The notes beneath the pieces are model-generated. The model searched no databases and was not told the DNA's origin. It saw only the letters and a list, made by a program, of their open reading frames with translations. Of a stretch of 64,000 nt of DNA, positions 26,145 through 35,660 are shown one piece after another. The translations under genes were made by a program, and so were the position numbers. Numbering within the stretch: position 1 is the first letter of the stretch; every line of letters starts with the position of its first letter. The stretch is taken from assembly GCF_000412335.2 (NCBI RefSeq), contig NZ_KE161030.1, positions 1,428,031 to 1,492,030 on the forward strand. The letters run 5' to 3'. Source of the stretch: Cedecea davisae DSM 4568. GTDB lineage: Bacteria > Pseudomonadota > Gammaproteobacteria > Enterobacterales > Enterobacteriaceae.

Positions 26145-27428
26145 ATGAGCGATAAGAATAAAATCGGCGCGCATCAACCGGCGCGCCGCCAGCTTTTGAA
26201 AACGCTGGGCGCCCTTGGGGGAGCCTTTGCCGTTGGCGGCGGCTGCCCGATGGCCGCTGCCGCAAAACCGGTTTCTTCTCCGGGCACCTTGCCGCCGGAC
26301 GGGCGCCAGGAAAGCCAGCCTTTTTACGCTGAGCACCAGGCCGGGATCCTTACGCCGCAGCAGGCATCAATGATGCTGGTCGCGTTTGACGTGCTTGCAA
26401 GCGATAAGGCCGACCTCGAACGCCTGTTCCGCCTGTTAACCGCGCGCTTTGATTTCCTCACCAGCGGCGGCCCGGCACCCGATACGCCAAACCCGCGTAT
26501 GCCGCCAATGGACTCCGGCATTCTCGGTGCGGAAATCTATCCCGATAACCTTACGATTACGCTTTCCGTTGGCAGCTCGCTGTTTGATGAGCGGTTTGGC
26601 CTGCAAAAGCAGAAGCCGAACAAGCTCCAGCAGATGACAAGCTTCCCCAATGACTCGCTGGACGCCAGCCTGTGCCACGGTGATTTGCTGCTGCAAATTT
26701 GCGCCAATACCAACGATACGGTGATCCACGCGCTGCGCGACATCATCAAGCACACGCCGGACTTACTCAGCGTTCGCTGGAAGCGTGAAGGTTTTATCTC
26801 TAACCATGCGGCCCGCAGCCGCGGGAAAGAGACGCCAATTAACCTGCTTGGCTTCAGGGACGGTACCGCCAACCCTGACGGCCAGGATAAGCCGCTGATG
26901 GATGAGGTGGTGTGGGTCACGCAGCAGCAGCAGGAGCCTGCCTGGGCGGCCGGCGGCAGCTATCAGGCGATACGCATTATTCAGTTCCATGTCGAGTCCT
27001 GGGACAGAACGCCGCTTAAAGAGCAGCAAACTATCTTCGGGCGCGAGAAGCACAGCGGTGCGCCGCTGGGCATGAAGAATGAGCACGACGTTCCGGACTA
27101 CGCCGCAGATCCCGACGGCAACGTGATTGCCCTTGACGCGCACATCCGGCTGGCGAACCCGCGTACCAGAGAGACCCAGTCGGGCCTGATGATGCGCCGG
27201 GGTTATAGCTATTCGTTGGGCGCGACAAAATCAGGGCAGCTGGACATGGGCCTGCTGTTTGTCTGCTACCAGCATGACCTGGAGAAAGGTTTCCTGACGG
27301 TGCAGGGCAGGCTCAACGGCGAGGCGCTGGAGGAGTACATCAAACCCATCGGCGGTGGGTATTTCTTCGCACTGCCTGGCGTGCCGGATAAGCGGCATTA
27401 TCTGGGGCAGGCGCTGATTCAGGCGTAA
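26145..27428 (+). CDS. efeB: Dyp-type haem peroxidase EfeB, Tat-exported
   Basis: 427 residues. The twin-arginine signal [21 protein letters not shown] is at residues 13-35. The Dyp-peroxidase GFRDGTAN motif (catalytic Asp) is near residue 236 and the proximal haem-ligand region is in the C-terminal half. It is exported folded and uses peroxide to oxidise ferrous iron for EfeUO; haem deferrochelation has also been proposed. Last gene of the Fur-controlled operon. Confidence 0.97.
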   Translation: MSDKNKIGAHQPARRQLLKTLGALGGAFAVGGGCPMAAAAKPVSSPGTLPPDGRQESQPFYAEHQAGILTPQQASMMLVAFDVLASDKADLERLFRLLTARFDFLTSGGPAPDTPNPRMPPMDSGILGAEIYPDNLTITLSVGSSLFDERFGLQKQKPNKLQQMTSFPNDSLDASLCHGDLLLQICANTNDTVIHALRDIIKHTPDLLSVRWKREGFISNHAARSRGKETPINLLGFRDGTANPDGQDKPLMDEVVWVTQQQQEPAWAAGGSYQAIRIIQFHVESWDRTPLKEQQTIFGREKHSGAPLGMKNEHDVPDYAADPDGNVIALDAHIRLANPRTRETQSGLMMRRGYSYSLGATKSGQLDMGLLFVCYQHDLEKGFLTVQGRLNGEALEEYIKPIGGGYFFALPGVPDKRHYLGQALIQA

Positions 27429-27445
27429 TTCCCCCTTACTCTGGC

Positions 27446-27478
27446 TCTCTCCCGTTGAGGGAGAGGGCGAAGTGAGGG
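27446..27478. repeat. Palindromic CTCTCCC..GGGAGAG repeat after efeB
   Basis: CTCTCTCCC-GTT-GAGGGAGAG is a strong hairpin followed by GGCGAAGTGAGGGT, the form of a dispersed enterobacterial intergenic palindrome. A related copy is at 35244-35282. The rest of the 285-base efeB-phoH gap shows no gene. Confidence 0.55.
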
Positions 27479-27713
27479 TGCAAATTTTCATTTGCTAACA
27501 ATTCATCCACCCCATTATTCATTATTTTTCCCTATGACTATCCCGCTGATATATTTCTGTAATATTACTGTGCGACAACTAATGTTAGCAGCGGATTGAG
27601 ATAAAACGTTACTCAAAAGTGAAATTTATGTTGCGTTTTGGATAAGAGTTGTTGTACTTAGAACATGAGCGGTAGTTCCCTGCTGTGACGTTTAATCACT
27701 ATGGAGATCGCGA

Positions 27714-28781
27714 ATGGTTGGGTCCTGTACTGGACGGTTACTCAAACACTTTACCCGCACAAACCAGCGCGGAGGCTTCTCCTCCGGCTTCGCTATCTTC
27801 ACCGCTAAATTTCCCCAATCAGAATCGAATCAACGTCATAACGGTGCGTTATGCGGCGCTTTGCGTTCGCCTTGCGCACCCTCTCAACCGGCAGTTAATG
27901 GCTTACAAGGAAGCCAAACCTCATCCGTTAGTTGCGATAATCGCGCCTGCCGAGACGGCGCGGGAAATGAAACCAACTGTAAGGTGCCATCCATGGGAAG
28001 ACAGAAAGCTGTGATCAAAGCTCGTCGTGAAGCAAAACGTGTGCTGAGACGGGATTCACGTAGCCACCGGCAGCGTGAAGAGGAATCGGTCACCACGCTT
28101 GTGCAGATGAGCGGCGTAGAATCTATAGGCATGGCGAGGGACAGCCGCGATCATTCACCTATCGAAGCGCGAAATGAAGCTCAGGCGCACTATCTTAATG
28201 CCATCGAGAAAAAGCAGCTGATATTTGCTACCGGCGAAGCCGGCTGTGGCAAGACGTTTATCAGCGCGGCGAAAGCCGCTGAGGCCCTGATACATAAGGA
28301 TGTCGACAGGATTATTGTGACCCGCCCGGTATTGCAGGCCGATGAAGATCTCGGCTTCCTGCCCGGCGATATTTCGGAGAAGTTCGCCCCTTATTTCCGC
28401 CCGGTGTATGACATTCTGGTGCGACGTTTAGGGTCGTCTTTTATGCAGTATTGCCTGCGGCCCGAAATAGGTAAGGTTGAGATTGCGCCGTTCGCGTATA
28501 TGCGCGGGCGTACTTTTGAAAATGCCGTGGTTATTCTGGATGAGGCGCAGAATGTCACCGCAGCGCAAATGAAAATGTTCCTGACTCGCCTCGGGGAAAA
28601 TGTCACGGTCATCGTCAATGGCGATATCACGCAGTGCGATTTACCCGCAGGCGTGCCGTCAGGCCTTAGCGATGCCCTGAACCGTTTTGAAGAGGATGAA
28701 ATGGTCGGCGTGGTGCGCTTTGGCAAGCAGGATTGCGTGCGCTCCGCTCTGTGTCAGCGCACCCTCAACGCCTACGATTAA
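27714..28781 (+). CDS. phoH: PhoH-family ATPase
   Basis: 355 residues from the ATG at 27714, which has GGAG seven bases before it; this length agrees with the E. coli K-12 annotation of about 354. The conserved core begins at MGRQKAVIKARRE (27993, also with an AAGGTG site) and would give 262 residues. Walker A GEAGCGKTF and Walker B VVILDEAQN are intact, as is VNGDITQCDLP. It is an ATP-binding protein of the phosphate-starvation regulon with a proposed RNA-related role. The first 93 residues are low-complexity and their translation is uncertain. Confidence 0.9.
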   Translation: MVGSCTGRLLKHFTRTNQRGGFSSGFAIFTAKFPQSESNQRHNGALCGALRSPCAPSQPAVNGLQGSQTSSVSCDNRACRDGAGNETNCKVPSMGRQKAVIKARREAKRVLRRDSRSHRQREEESVTTLVQMSGVESIGMARDSRDHSPIEARNEAQAHYLNAIEKKQLIFATGEAGCGKTFISAAKAAEALIHKDVDRIIVTRPVLQADEDLGFLPGDISEKFAPYFRPVYDILVRRLGSSFMQYCLRPEIGKVEIAPFAYMRGRTFENAVVILDEAQNVTAAQMKMFLTRLGENVTVIVNGDITQCDLPAGVPSGLSDALNRFEEDEMVGVVRFGKQDCVRSALCQRTLNAYD

Positions 28782-28803
28782 CTTTCGTCTGCTTCGCTAA
28801 GAA

Positions 28804-28832
28804 AAGCCCAAACTTCGGTTTGGGCTTTTTTC
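28804..28832 (+). terminator. Terminator of phoH
   Basis: AAGCCCAAA-CTTCGG-TTTGGGCTT followed by six T. Confidence 0.95.
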
Positions 28833-28856
28833 TTTGCGCGAATTATTTGGCCAAAA

Positions 28857-28872
28857 TGTGAAGGGTGTCATA
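28857..28872 (+). promoter_or_regulatory. Candidate CRP site upstream of chbB
   Basis: TGTGA-AGGGTG-TCATA matches the left half of the CRP consensus fully and the right half partly. The E. coli chb operon needs cAMP-CRP, which fits. The leader to chbB is about 175 bases long and contains a GAGAC-AATA-GTCTC hairpin near 28956. Confidence 0.4.
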
Positions 28873-29046
28873 ACGCCAGGTCAAGGAGAGACAATTTATG
28901 AGAGTTAGGAATTATCTCCACGGCTAACCCATGCCGTATACTTTCTTCAAGCAGAGACAATAGTCTCTCCCCACAAACCCGCTTTGGAACAGCAACAATA
29001 CGTCGCGGAAGTCCGTTACAGCGTATTGAGACTTGAGGAACAACTT

Positions 29047-29370
29047 ATGCAAAAGAAAAAAATTTACCTGTTCTGCTCCGCTGGGATGTCAACCTCGCTG
29101 TTAGTGACCAAAATGCGAGCGCAGGCCGAAAAGTATGAAGTTCCGGTAGAAATTGAAGCTTTCTCTGAGGCGCTGGCCAATGAGAAAGGGAAGGATGCGG
29201 ATCTGGTATTACTCGGGCCGCAAATTGCCTATATGCAGGCAGACATCAAGAAGTTGTTGCCCACTAAGCCTGTAGAAGTTATCGATTCGACTCTGTACGG
29301 TAAAGTCGATGGGCTGGGTGTGTTGAAAGCGGCTGTGGCAGCAATTAAGAAAGCAGCGGCCGGTAGTTAA
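29047..29370 (+). CDS. chbB: PTS chitobiose-specific EIIB
   Basis: 107 residues from the ATG at 29047; E. coli ChbB has 106. [12 protein letters not shown] contains the phospho-acceptor Cys10. It accepts phosphate from ChbA and passes it to the incoming N,N'-diacetylchitobiose on ChbC. First gene of chbBCARFG. The 92-base gap to chbC carries a ChiX-complementary segment. Confidence 0.97.
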   Translation: MQKKKIYLFCSAGMSTSLLVTKMRAQAEKYEVPVEIEAFSEALANEKGKDADLVLLGPQIAYMQADIKKLLPTKPVEVIDSTLYGKVDGLGVLKAAVAAIKKAAAGS

Positions 29371-29397
29371 TTTTTTATTATTGATTTGCTTAATTTT

Positions 29398-29408
29398 CCG
29401 TCAAAGAG
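29398..29408 (+). promoter_or_regulatory. ChiX sRNA decoy site in the chbB-chbC intercistronic region
   Basis: CCGTCAAAGAG is fully complementary to the CUCUUUGACGG seed region of ChiX (MicM) as I recall it. In E. coli and Salmonella the chbB-chbC spacer acts as a trap that sequesters ChiX and so relieves silencing of chitoporin chiP. The location here is the same. Confidence 0.7.
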
Positions 29409-29462
29409 CGACTTACACCTACAGCCGTAATATTAATTACGGCTTTCAAGGATATTTATAAT

Positions 29463-30821
29463 ATGAGTAAAGTCATTGATTCACTTGAGAAGGTTCTCCT
29501 GCCTTTTGCTGTAAAAATAGGAAAGCAGCCTCACGTTAATGCCATTAAAAACGGTTTTATTAAATTAATGCCATTAACCCTCACCGGGGCAATGTTTGTA
29601 CTGATTAACAACGTATTTTTAAGTTTTGGCGCAGGTTCATTTTTCTACTCGTTAGGCATCCGTTTAGACCCCGAGACCATTGAAACCCTGAATGGGTTCA
29701 AAGCTATCGGCGGCAACGTGTACAACGGTACGTTGGGCATTATGTCGCTGATGGCTCCTTTTTTCATCGGTATGGCTTTAGCTGAAGAAAGGAAGGTCGA
29801 CCCATTAGCTGCCGGCTTATTATCCGTTGCAGCCTTTATGACCGTTACGCCATATAGCGTGGGTGAAGCCTATGCCGTTGGGGCTAACTGGTTAGGCGGC
29901 CAGAACATTATTTCCGGTATGATTATCGGTCTGGTAGTTGCCGAGCTGTTTACCTTTGTTATACGCAGAAACTGGGTTATTACCCTGCCGGATAGCGTGC
30001 CGACCTCGGTTGCTCGTTCATTCTCGGCGTTAATTCCAGGCTTCCTGATCCTCTCTATCTTCGGGATCATCTCCTGGGCGCTGTCCCACTACGGCAGCAA
30101 CTTCCACCAGATTATCATGGACTCCATTTCGACTCCGCTGGCGTCAATGGGTAGCGTGGTGGGCTGGGCGTACGTTATTTTCAACTCCCTGCTGTGGTTC
30201 TTCGGTGTTCACGGTTCTCTGGCGCTGACCGCGCTGGACAACGGCATCATGACCCCATGGGCGCTGGAAAACGTGGCGCTGTACCAGCAGTACGGTTCTG
30301 TTGAAGCGGCTATCGAAGCCGGTAAACAGTTCCACTTCTGGGCGAAACCAATGCTCGACTCCTACATCCTGCTGGGTGGTTCTGGTGCGACGCTGGGTCT
30401 GATTATCGCCATCTTCATCGGTTCTCGCCGCGCGGATCACCGTCAAGTGGCTAAGCTGGCGCTGCCTTCAGGCATCTTCCAGATTAACGAACCGATTCTG
30501 TTTGGTCTGCCGATCATCATGAACCCGGTTATGTTCATCCCGTTTGTTGCGGTACAGCCGATTTTGGCTGCCATCACCCTGATTGCGTACTCAATGGGCA
30601 TTATCCCGCCGGTCACTAACCTGGCTCCGTGGACCATGCCTACCGGCCTGGGCGCATTCTTCAACAGTAACGGTAGCGTCGCTGCATTGCTGGTCGCGCT
30701 GTTCAACCTTGGTGTTGCAACGCTGGTCTACATGCCGTTCGTTATCCTGTCCAACAAGGCACAGGCGGTTATTGAAGAAGAAGAAAGCGAAGAAGATATC
30801 GCAAACGCACTTAAGTTCTAA
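29463..30821 (+). CDS. chbC: PTS chitobiose-specific EIIC permease
   Basis: 452 residues, exactly the E. coli length, with about ten hydrophobic segments. [14 protein letters not shown] is the family sugar-binding loop (Glu). It transports and phosphorylates chitobiose together with ChbA and ChbB. The C terminus is acidic ([15 protein letters not shown]). Confidence 0.97.
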   Translation: MSKVIDSLEKVLLPFAVKIGKQPHVNAIKNGFIKLMPLTLTGAMFVLINNVFLSFGAGSFFYSLGIRLDPETIETLNGFKAIGGNVYNGTLGIMSLMAPFFIGMALAEERKVDPLAAGLLSVAAFMTVTPYSVGEAYAVGANWLGGQNIISGMIIGLVVAELFTFVIRRNWVITLPDSVPTSVARSFSALIPGFLILSIFGIISWALSHYGSNFHQIIMDSISTPLASMGSVVGWAYVIFNSLLWFFGVHGSLALTALDNGIMTPWALENVALYQQYGSVEAAIEAGKQFHFWAKPMLDSYILLGGSGATLGLIIAIFIGSRRADHRQVAKLALPSGIFQINEPILFGLPIIMNPVMFIPFVAVQPILAAITLIAYSMGIIPPVTNLAPWTMPTGLGAFFNSNGSVAALLVALFNLGVATLVYMPFVILSNKAQAVIEEEESEEDIANALKF

Positions 30822-30880
30822 TTTTCAACGCAGGGGAGGGCAACCTCCCCCCGTTTTCAGAATGACCCGGGAGAAGCAGT

Positions 30881-31231
30881 ATGTTTGATTTAGATAATGT
30901 GGTGGAAACTGAAGTTGAAGTGGATGACCTCGAAGAAGTGGTAATGGGCTTAATCATCAACTCCGGGCAGGCTCGCAGCCTCGCTTACGGCGCGCTGAAA
31001 AAAGCCAAGCAGGGCGATTTTGAAGGCGCATGGGAAATGATGCGTGACTCCCGCACCGCGCTAAACGAAGCGCATCTGGTGCAGACTAAACTGATTGAAG
31101 GCGACCAGGGCGAAGGCAAAACCAAAGTAAGCCTGGTACTGGTTCACGCTCAGGATCACCTGATGACCTCGATGCTGGCCCGCGAGCTGGTGACCGAGCT
31201 GATTGAATTACACGAGAAAATGGATAAGTAG
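30881..31231 (+). CDS. chbA: PTS chitobiose-specific EIIA
   Basis: 116 residues, as in E. coli. The lactose-family EIIA fold is helical, and the phosphorylated His lies in [12 protein letters not shown] near residue 90. It forms trimers and transfers phosphate from HPr to ChbB. Eleven bases before chbR. Confidence 0.97.
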   Translation: MFDLDNVVETEVEVDDLEEVVMGLIINSGQARSLAYGALKKAKQGDFEGAWEMMRDSRTALNEAHLVQTKLIEGDQGEGKTKVSLVLVHAQDHLMTSMLARELVTELIELHEKMDK

Positions 31232-31242
31232 AAGGTCAGAGT

Positions 31243-32079
31243 ATGCAGCCAGAGATAGACAATATGGAAATCAACATTGTTCGAGAAAGCCAGCTGTTTA
31301 ACGGCAAGTGTTTCCATGCGTTTATCTACACCAAAGAAGAGAGCGTGAGCGGGCTGCATCAGCATGACTATTACGAATTCACCATCGTGCTCACCGGGCG
31401 CTATTACCAGGAAATTAACGGTAAGCGGGTGTTGATGGAGCGCGGAGACTTTGTTTTTATTCCCGTAGGCTCCCATCACCAGAGTTTTTATGAGTTTGGC
31501 GCTACCCGGTTATTTAACGTCGGCATTAGCCAGCAGTTTTTTGAGCAACATTATATGCCGCTGCTGCCGTCCCACCTGGTTGCCTCCCAGGTTTATCAGG
31601 TTAAGGATGAATTCCTTACGTTTATGGAGTCGGTGATTGCCTCGTTTAATTTCCGTGAAGGTGAATTCAACGAGTTTCTCGAAATGGTGAGCTTTTATGT
31701 CGTTAATCGACTGCGCCATTATAAAGAGTCGGATATTCAGGATGATATTCCGCTGTGGTTAAAAACCACCGTCGAAGGGATGCACGACAAAATGCGTTTT
31801 GGCGATAAAGCCTTATTAAACATGGTTGCGCTTTCGGGTAAGTCGCAGGAGTACTTAACGCGCGCCACGCAGCGCTATTATGGCAAAACACCGATGCAGA
31901 TTATTAATGAAATCCGTATCAATTTTGCCAAAAAACAGCTGGAGATAACCAACGCATCGGTTACCGATATCGCCTTTGAGTCCGGTTACAGCAGCCCCAG
32001 CATGTTTATTAAGAATTTTAAGAAAGTGACATCTTTCACGCCAAATAATTATCGCAGGAAGCTATACAGCATTAATTAG
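31243..32079 (+). CDS. chbR: AraC-family regulator ChbR
   Basis: 278 residues (E. coli 280). N-terminal cupin effector domain with [18 protein letters not shown]-terminal double helix-turn-helix with [36 protein letters not shown]. It represses chb without substrate and activates when phosphorylated chitobiose is present. Start at 31243 ATG; a second ATG at 31264 is possible. Confidence 0.96.
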   Translation: MQPEIDNMEINIVRESQLFNGKCFHAFIYTKEESVSGLHQHDYYEFTIVLTGRYYQEINGKRVLMERGDFVFIPVGSHHQSFYEFGATRLFNVGISQQFFEQHYMPLLPSHLVASQVYQVKDEFLTFMESVIASFNFREGEFNEFLEMVSFYVVNRLRHYKESDIQDDIPLWLKTTVEGMHDKMRFGDKALLNMVALSGKSQEYLTRATQRYYGKTPMQIINEIRINFAKKQLEITNASVTDIAFESGYSSPSMFIKNFKKVTSFTPNNYRRKLYSIN

Positions 32080-32168
32080 AGTGCTGGTGAATTATCACTG
32101 TCATTATTGAGTTTTATTAACTTATTCAATTTTATCAATACGGCGCCAGACGCCGTACGGGAGCCCAT

Positions 32169-33512
32169 ATGACTAAGAAATTAAAAGTTGTTACTATCGG
32201 CGGCGGCAGCAGCTATACCCCGGAATTACTTGAAGGTTTCATTAAACGTTACCACGAATTGCCAATAACCGAATTGTGGCTGGTGGACGTAGAGGCCGGG
32301 AAAGAGAAGCAGGATATTATTTTTAATCTTTGCCAGCGCATGATTGAGCACGCGGGCGTGCCGATGACGGTCCACAAAAGCCTCGACCGCCGTGAAGCGC
32401 TGAAAGATGCAGACTTCGTGACTACCCAGCTGCGTGTTGGCCAACTGAAGGCCCGTGAGCTTGATGAGCGTATTCCGCTGAGCCACGGTTATCTGGGCCA
32501 GGAAACTAACGGCGCGGGCGGCCTGTTCAAAGGGCTGCGTACTATTCCAGTTATTTTTGACATTATCAAAGATGTGCAGGAAATCTGCCCGGATGCGTGG
32601 GTGATTAACTTCACTAACCCGGCCGGTATGGTGACCGAGGCGGTATTCCGCCATACCAACTTCAAGAAATTCATCGGCGTGTGCAACATTCCTGTGGGCA
32701 TGAAGATGTTTATCACCGACGTGCTGAAGCTGACCCCGGAAGATGACCTGGGCATCGACCTGTTCGGCCTCAACCACATGGTCTTTATAAAAGACGTGCT
32801 GGTGAACGGCGAATCACGCTTTGCCGAGCTGCTGGACGGCGTGGCGAGCGGCAAGCTCAGCGCCAACTCGGTGAAAAACATCTTCGATATGCCGTTTAGC
32901 GAAGGGTTGATCCGCTCCCTTAACCTGCTGCCGTGCTCTTACCTGCTGTACTACTTCAAGCAGAAAGAGATGCTGGCAATTGAAATGGGCGAGTTCTATA
33001 AAGGCGGCGCGCGCGCTACCGTGGTCCAGAAGGTCGAAAAACAGCTGTTCGACCTGTATAAAGATCCAAACCTCGACGTGAAGCCAAAAGAGCTGGAGCT
33101 GCGCGGCGGGGCCTATTACTCCGACGCGGCGTGCGAAGTGATTAGCGCTATCTACAATGATAAGCAGACCGAGCACTATGTGAACATTCCGCACCACGGC
33201 CATGTGGACAATATTCCGGCCGACTGGGCGATTGAAATCACCAGCATCATCGGCCGCGACGGCGCAAAACCGCATCCGCGCGTAACGCATTTTGACGAGA
33301 AAGTGATGGGGCTTATCCACACCATCAAGGGCTTTGAAGTTGCGGCAAGCCACGCGGCGCTGAGCGGAGAGCTGAACGATGTGCTGCTGGCGCTGAACCT
33401 TAGCCCGCTTATCCACTCTGACAAGGATGCGGAAGTTATCGCCAAAGAGATGCTACTCGCGCACAAAGCGTATCTGCCGAACTTTGCGAAGACGATTGAA
33501 AAACTGGCTTAA
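32169..33512 (+). CDS. chbF: 6-phospho-chitobiose hydrolase (GH4)
   Basis: 447 residues. The GH4 NAD-binding motif VVTIGGGSSYTPELLEG is at the N terminus, and the metal-binding Cys/His residues are in VCNIPVGM and GLNHMVFI. It hydrolyses deacetylated chitobiose-6-phosphate using NAD+ and Mn2+ by redox elimination. Close to E. coli ChbF over its length. A GC-rich hairpin (CCCTCTCC/GGGGAGGG, 33520-33539) separates it from chbG. Confidence 0.97.
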   Translation: MTKKLKVVTIGGGSSYTPELLEGFIKRYHELPITELWLVDVEAGKEKQDIIFNLCQRMIEHAGVPMTVHKSLDRREALKDADFVTTQLRVGQLKARELDERIPLSHGYLGQETNGAGGLFKGLRTIPVIFDIIKDVQEICPDAWVINFTNPAGMVTEAVFRHTNFKKFIGVCNIPVGMKMFITDVLKLTPEDDLGIDLFGLNHMVFIKDVLVNGESRFAELLDGVASGKLSANSVKNIFDMPFSEGLIRSLNLLPCSYLLYYFKQKEMLAIEMGEFYKGGARATVVQKVEKQLFDLYKDPNLDVKPKELELRGGAYYSDAACEVISAIYNDKQTEHYVNIPHHGHVDNIPADWAIEITSIIGRDGAKPHPRVTHFDEKVMGLIHTIKGFEVAASHAALSGELNDVLLALNLSPLIHSDKDAEVIAKEMLLAHKAYLPNFAKTIEKLA

Positions 33513-33557
33513 TGCCTCGCCCTCTCCGGACGGGGAGGGCCACTTAAGAGGGATGCT

Positions 33558-34319
33558 ATGGACCGCTTACTGATTATCAACGCCGACGATTTTGGCCTGA
33601 GCAAGGCACAAAACTACGGCATCATCGAGGCGTTTCACCACGGCGTGGTGACCTCGACCACCGCGATGATGAATGCTGAAGCCATCAAACACGCCGCCGG
33701 ACTCTGCGCTCGTTATCCGGGGCTTGGCGTGGGGATGCACTTTGTTTTAACCCTTGGCCGCCCGTTAACCGAAATGCCGGTGCTGACCCGCGGTGAAGGC
33801 GTGTTGGGCAAGTGGATTTGGGAAATGGCGGAGCAGGGGCAGCTGGATCTGGCGGAAATCAGGCAAGAACTTGAAAGCCAGTATCAACGCTTTATTGATG
33901 TCTTCGGCATTGAGCCAACCCATCTGGACAGCCACCACCACGTTCATATGATCCCGGAAATTTTCCCCGTTGTTGCCGCTTTTGCCAATGCCAAAGGCAT
34001 TCCGCTGCGCGTTGACCGCGATGCTGCCGCACGGGATGATATCGTTCTTGCTGGCGTGCGCTCCACGGAAGGGTTCAGCAGCGAATTTTATGGCGATGCC
34101 ATCTCTGAGGAACTGCTGCTGGATAGCGTAGACGCCTCCGCTCAACGCCGGGAGAAATCGCTGGAAGTGATGTGCCACCCGTCATTTGTCGATAATACGC
34201 TGTTGAAAAGCAACTACTGCTATCCGCGCCTTGCGGAGCTCGAAGTGCTGACTTCATCCGCGCTGAAATACGCGCTTGCCGAGCGCGGCTACCGGCTGGG
34301 CACGTTCCGCGACATCTAA
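33558..34319 (+). CDS. chbG: Chitooligosaccharide deacetylase (YdjC family)
   Basis: 253 residues. [16 protein letters not shown] carries the metal-binding Asp, and [11 protein letters not shown] carries the HxxxH histidines. It removes one acetyl group from chitobiose-6-phosphate, which is needed both for ChbR induction and for ChbF hydrolysis. Last gene of the chb operon. Confidence 0.96.
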   Translation: MDRLLIINADDFGLSKAQNYGIIEAFHHGVVTSTTAMMNAEAIKHAAGLCARYPGLGVGMHFVLTLGRPLTEMPVLTRGEGVLGKWIWEMAEQGQLDLAEIRQELESQYQRFIDVFGIEPTHLDSHHHVHMIPEIFPVVAAFANAKGIPLRVDRDAAARDDIVLAGVRSTEGFSSEFYGDAISEELLLDSVDASAQRREKSLEVMCHPSFVDNTLLKSNYCYPRLAELEVLTSSALKYALAERGYRLGTFRDI

Positions 34320-34347
34320 GCAAAGTTGCTATTAGCTTTTGGCCGGT

Positions 34348-34370
34348 AAGGTGTATTATATATGCATCTT
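34348..34370 (+). promoter_or_regulatory. Putative NsrR operator
   Basis: AAGGTGTATTATATATGCATCTT fits the 11-1-11 NsrR pattern (AAGATGCATTT-n-AAATGCATCTT), with the right arm exact. Arms continue outwards as CCGGTAAG/CTTACCGG, giving a larger dyad. It precedes the ygbA-like gene, a known NsrR target in enterics. Confidence 0.7.
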
Positions 34371-34413
34371 ACCGGCGGCCTCGACCGCCTTACCGGTCAA
34401 TCAGGTAGTCGCT

Positions 34414-34758
34414 ATGTCAGGCAAACGTATTCAGCGCGAGAAGCAAACCATTCAAAAAATGCTCAACCTCTTTGAGCGCAAACACCCCTCAGCAAATACC
34501 TCTCCGGGGCATTATCAGCAGCTATTCGAGTATGCATCCAAAAGGCTGGATCGCTGCGCCTATGGCGAGGAAAAACCAGCCTGCAAGCATTGCCCCATCC
34601 ATTGTTATCAGCCCGCAAAGCGGGAAGAGATGAAGCAGATAATGCGCTGGGGAGGGCCAAGGATGCTGGTCTGGCACCCGATCCTTACCGTTCGCCATCT
34701 TATTGATGACCGCCGCCCTGTGCCGCCTTTGCCTGAGAAATATCAGAGAAAAAAATAG
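34414..34758 (+). CDS. ygbA: YgbA-like nitrosative-stress protein (PF11756 family)
   Basis: 114 residues from the ATG at 34414; upstream in-frame codons lie inside the operator region and are not coding. Conserved cysteines C-x2-C-x3-C in ACKHCPIHCY, then MKQIMRWGGPRMLVWHPI and RHLIDDRRPVP are family hallmarks. YgbA is induced by nitric oxide via NsrR and helps growth under nitrosative stress; the cysteines could hold a metal cluster. Its position next to chb and the tRNA-Ser locus is not the E. coli one. Confidence 0.85.
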   Translation: MSGKRIQREKQTIQKMLNLFERKHPSANTSPGHYQQLFEYASKRLDRCAYGEEKPACKHCPIHCYQPAKREEMKQIMRWGGPRMLVWHPILTVRHLIDDRRPVPPLPEKYQRKK

Positions 34759-34784
34759 TGTGGCGTGCGCCCACAAACGACAGG

Positions 34785-34966
34785 CGAAAAAAAAGCCCGC
34801 ATTTGCATGCGAGCTCTTCTTTAAATGTGGCGGTGAGAGAGGGGCTTACTCGCGCCGTCCATGGCGCTCGCCCAGCGGGTCGCCGGAGGCGGTACAAAAC
34901 GGCTGTCCTGCCGTTTTGTCGAACCCGGTCGAGGGTTCTCACCCACTCTCTGCGGGGAGTTATATG
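34785..34966 (-). repeat. rtT-like repeat unit downstream of tRNA-Ser copy 1
   Basis: Read on the minus strand, about 182 bases: a GC-rich segment, then a 17-base copy of the tRNA 3' end (34828-34844, including CCA), then a hairpin terminator with GAGCTCGCATGCAAATGCGGGC and eight T. The same terminator also follows the tRNA itself (34967-35009). This matches the plan of the E. coli tyrT rtT repeats (about 178 bases, with 19 bases of tRNA 3' end). ORFs through it are not credible genes. Confidence 0.65.
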
Positions 34967-35009
34967 CGAAAAAAAAGCTCGCATTTGCATGCGAGCTCTT
35001 CTTTAAATG

Positions 35010-35097
35010 TGGCGGTGAGAGAGGGGTTCGAACCCTCGATACGTTGCCGTATACACACTTTCCAGGCGTGCTCCTTCAGCCACTCGGACACCTCACC
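35010..35097 (-). tRNA. serX: tRNA-Ser (anticodon GGA), copy 1
   Basis: 88 bases including encoded CCA. On the minus strand: acceptor GGTGAGG, D-arm with GAGTGG, anticodon loop CTGGAAA (GGA), long class II variable arm and T-loop GTTCGAA. Position 5' of ghrA is that of E. coli serX. It has its own sigma70 promoter and a terminator. Confidence 0.97.
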
Positions 35098-35138
35098 GTA
35101 TTTTTCCGCTGCTCACCTTAGGTGGGCAACGGGGCGCT

Positions 35139-35167
35139 ACTATAGGGAGTCGGGGCACTTCGGTCAA
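35139..35167 (-). promoter_or_regulatory. Promoter of tRNA-Ser copy 1
   Basis: On the minus strand TTGACC, 17-base spacer, TATAGT, followed by the GC-rich discriminator AGCGCCCC typical of stringently controlled stable-RNA promoters. Confidence 0.85.
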
Positions 35168-35243
35168 GCCTATTTTCAGGATTATGGCGCGTTCGCTTAA
35201 GGTCTGAGCGATTGAGGTTGTTTTAAGACAAATTTGTGCTTTT

Positions 35244-35282
35244 CTCCTTCTCCCTTCCAGGGAGAAGGCCGGGATGAGGGTA
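35244..35282. repeat. Palindromic CTCCCTT..AGGGAG repeat
   Basis: TTCTCCCTT-CCAGGGAGAA hairpin followed by GGCCGGGATGAGGGT, the same dispersed type as after efeB. It lies in the 217-base spacer between the two tRNA-Ser units, which otherwise holds only the promoter of copy 1. Confidence 0.5.
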
Positions 35283-35314
35283 TTCTGGCACTAAGAAGAA
35301 GGACAAAGGATGGG

Positions 35315-35495
35315 CGAAAAAAAAGCCCGCATTTGCATGCGAGCTCTTCTTTGAAGATGGCGGTGAGGGAGGGATTTACTCGCGCCGTCCATGGCGCTCG
35401 CCCTGCGGGTCGCCGGAGGCGGTACAAAACGGCTGTCCTGCCGTTTTGTCGAACCCGGTCGAGGGTTCTCATCCACTCCCGCCAGGTGATATATG
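35315..35495 (-). repeat. rtT-like repeat unit downstream of tRNA-Ser copy 2
   Basis: 181 bases, highly similar to 34785-34966. It includes a 19-base copy of the tRNA 3' end (35358-35376) and the same terminator. Variant bases in the tRNA tail (GGGAGGGA against GAGAGGGG in locus 1) and the terminator flank (GAAGAT against AAATGT) match the tRNA of its own locus. Confidence 0.65.
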
Positions 35496-35538
35496 CGAAA
35501 AAAAAGCCCGCATTTACATGCGAGCTCTTCTTTGAAGA

Positions 35539-35626
35539 TGGCGGTGAGGGAGGGATTCGAACCCTCGATACGTTGCCGTATACACACTTTCCAGGCGTGC
35601 TCCTTCAGCCACTCGGACACCTCACC
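35539..35626 (-). tRNA. tRNA-Ser (anticodon GGA), copy 2
   Basis: 88 bases including CCA, differing from copy 1 only near the T-stem/acceptor 3' side. Anticodon GGA, class II variable arm. The acceptor pairs without the G-T wobble seen in copy 1. Preceded by its own promoter. Confidence 0.97.
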
Positions 35627-35660
35627 ATATTGTCGCTCCAGCGCTGCTGGAACGGGCGCT

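Noticed and set aside
28899-28928. Nine-codon ORF in the chb leader, a possible leader peptide
   Set aside because: No run of regulatory codons and no terminator/antiterminator pair directly coupled to it.
34703-35200. ORFs of 80-165 codons running through the tRNA-Ser loci (also 35197-35662)
   Set aside because: They read across tRNA genes, terminators and the 182-base repeats; the same peptide strings recur only because the DNA repeats.
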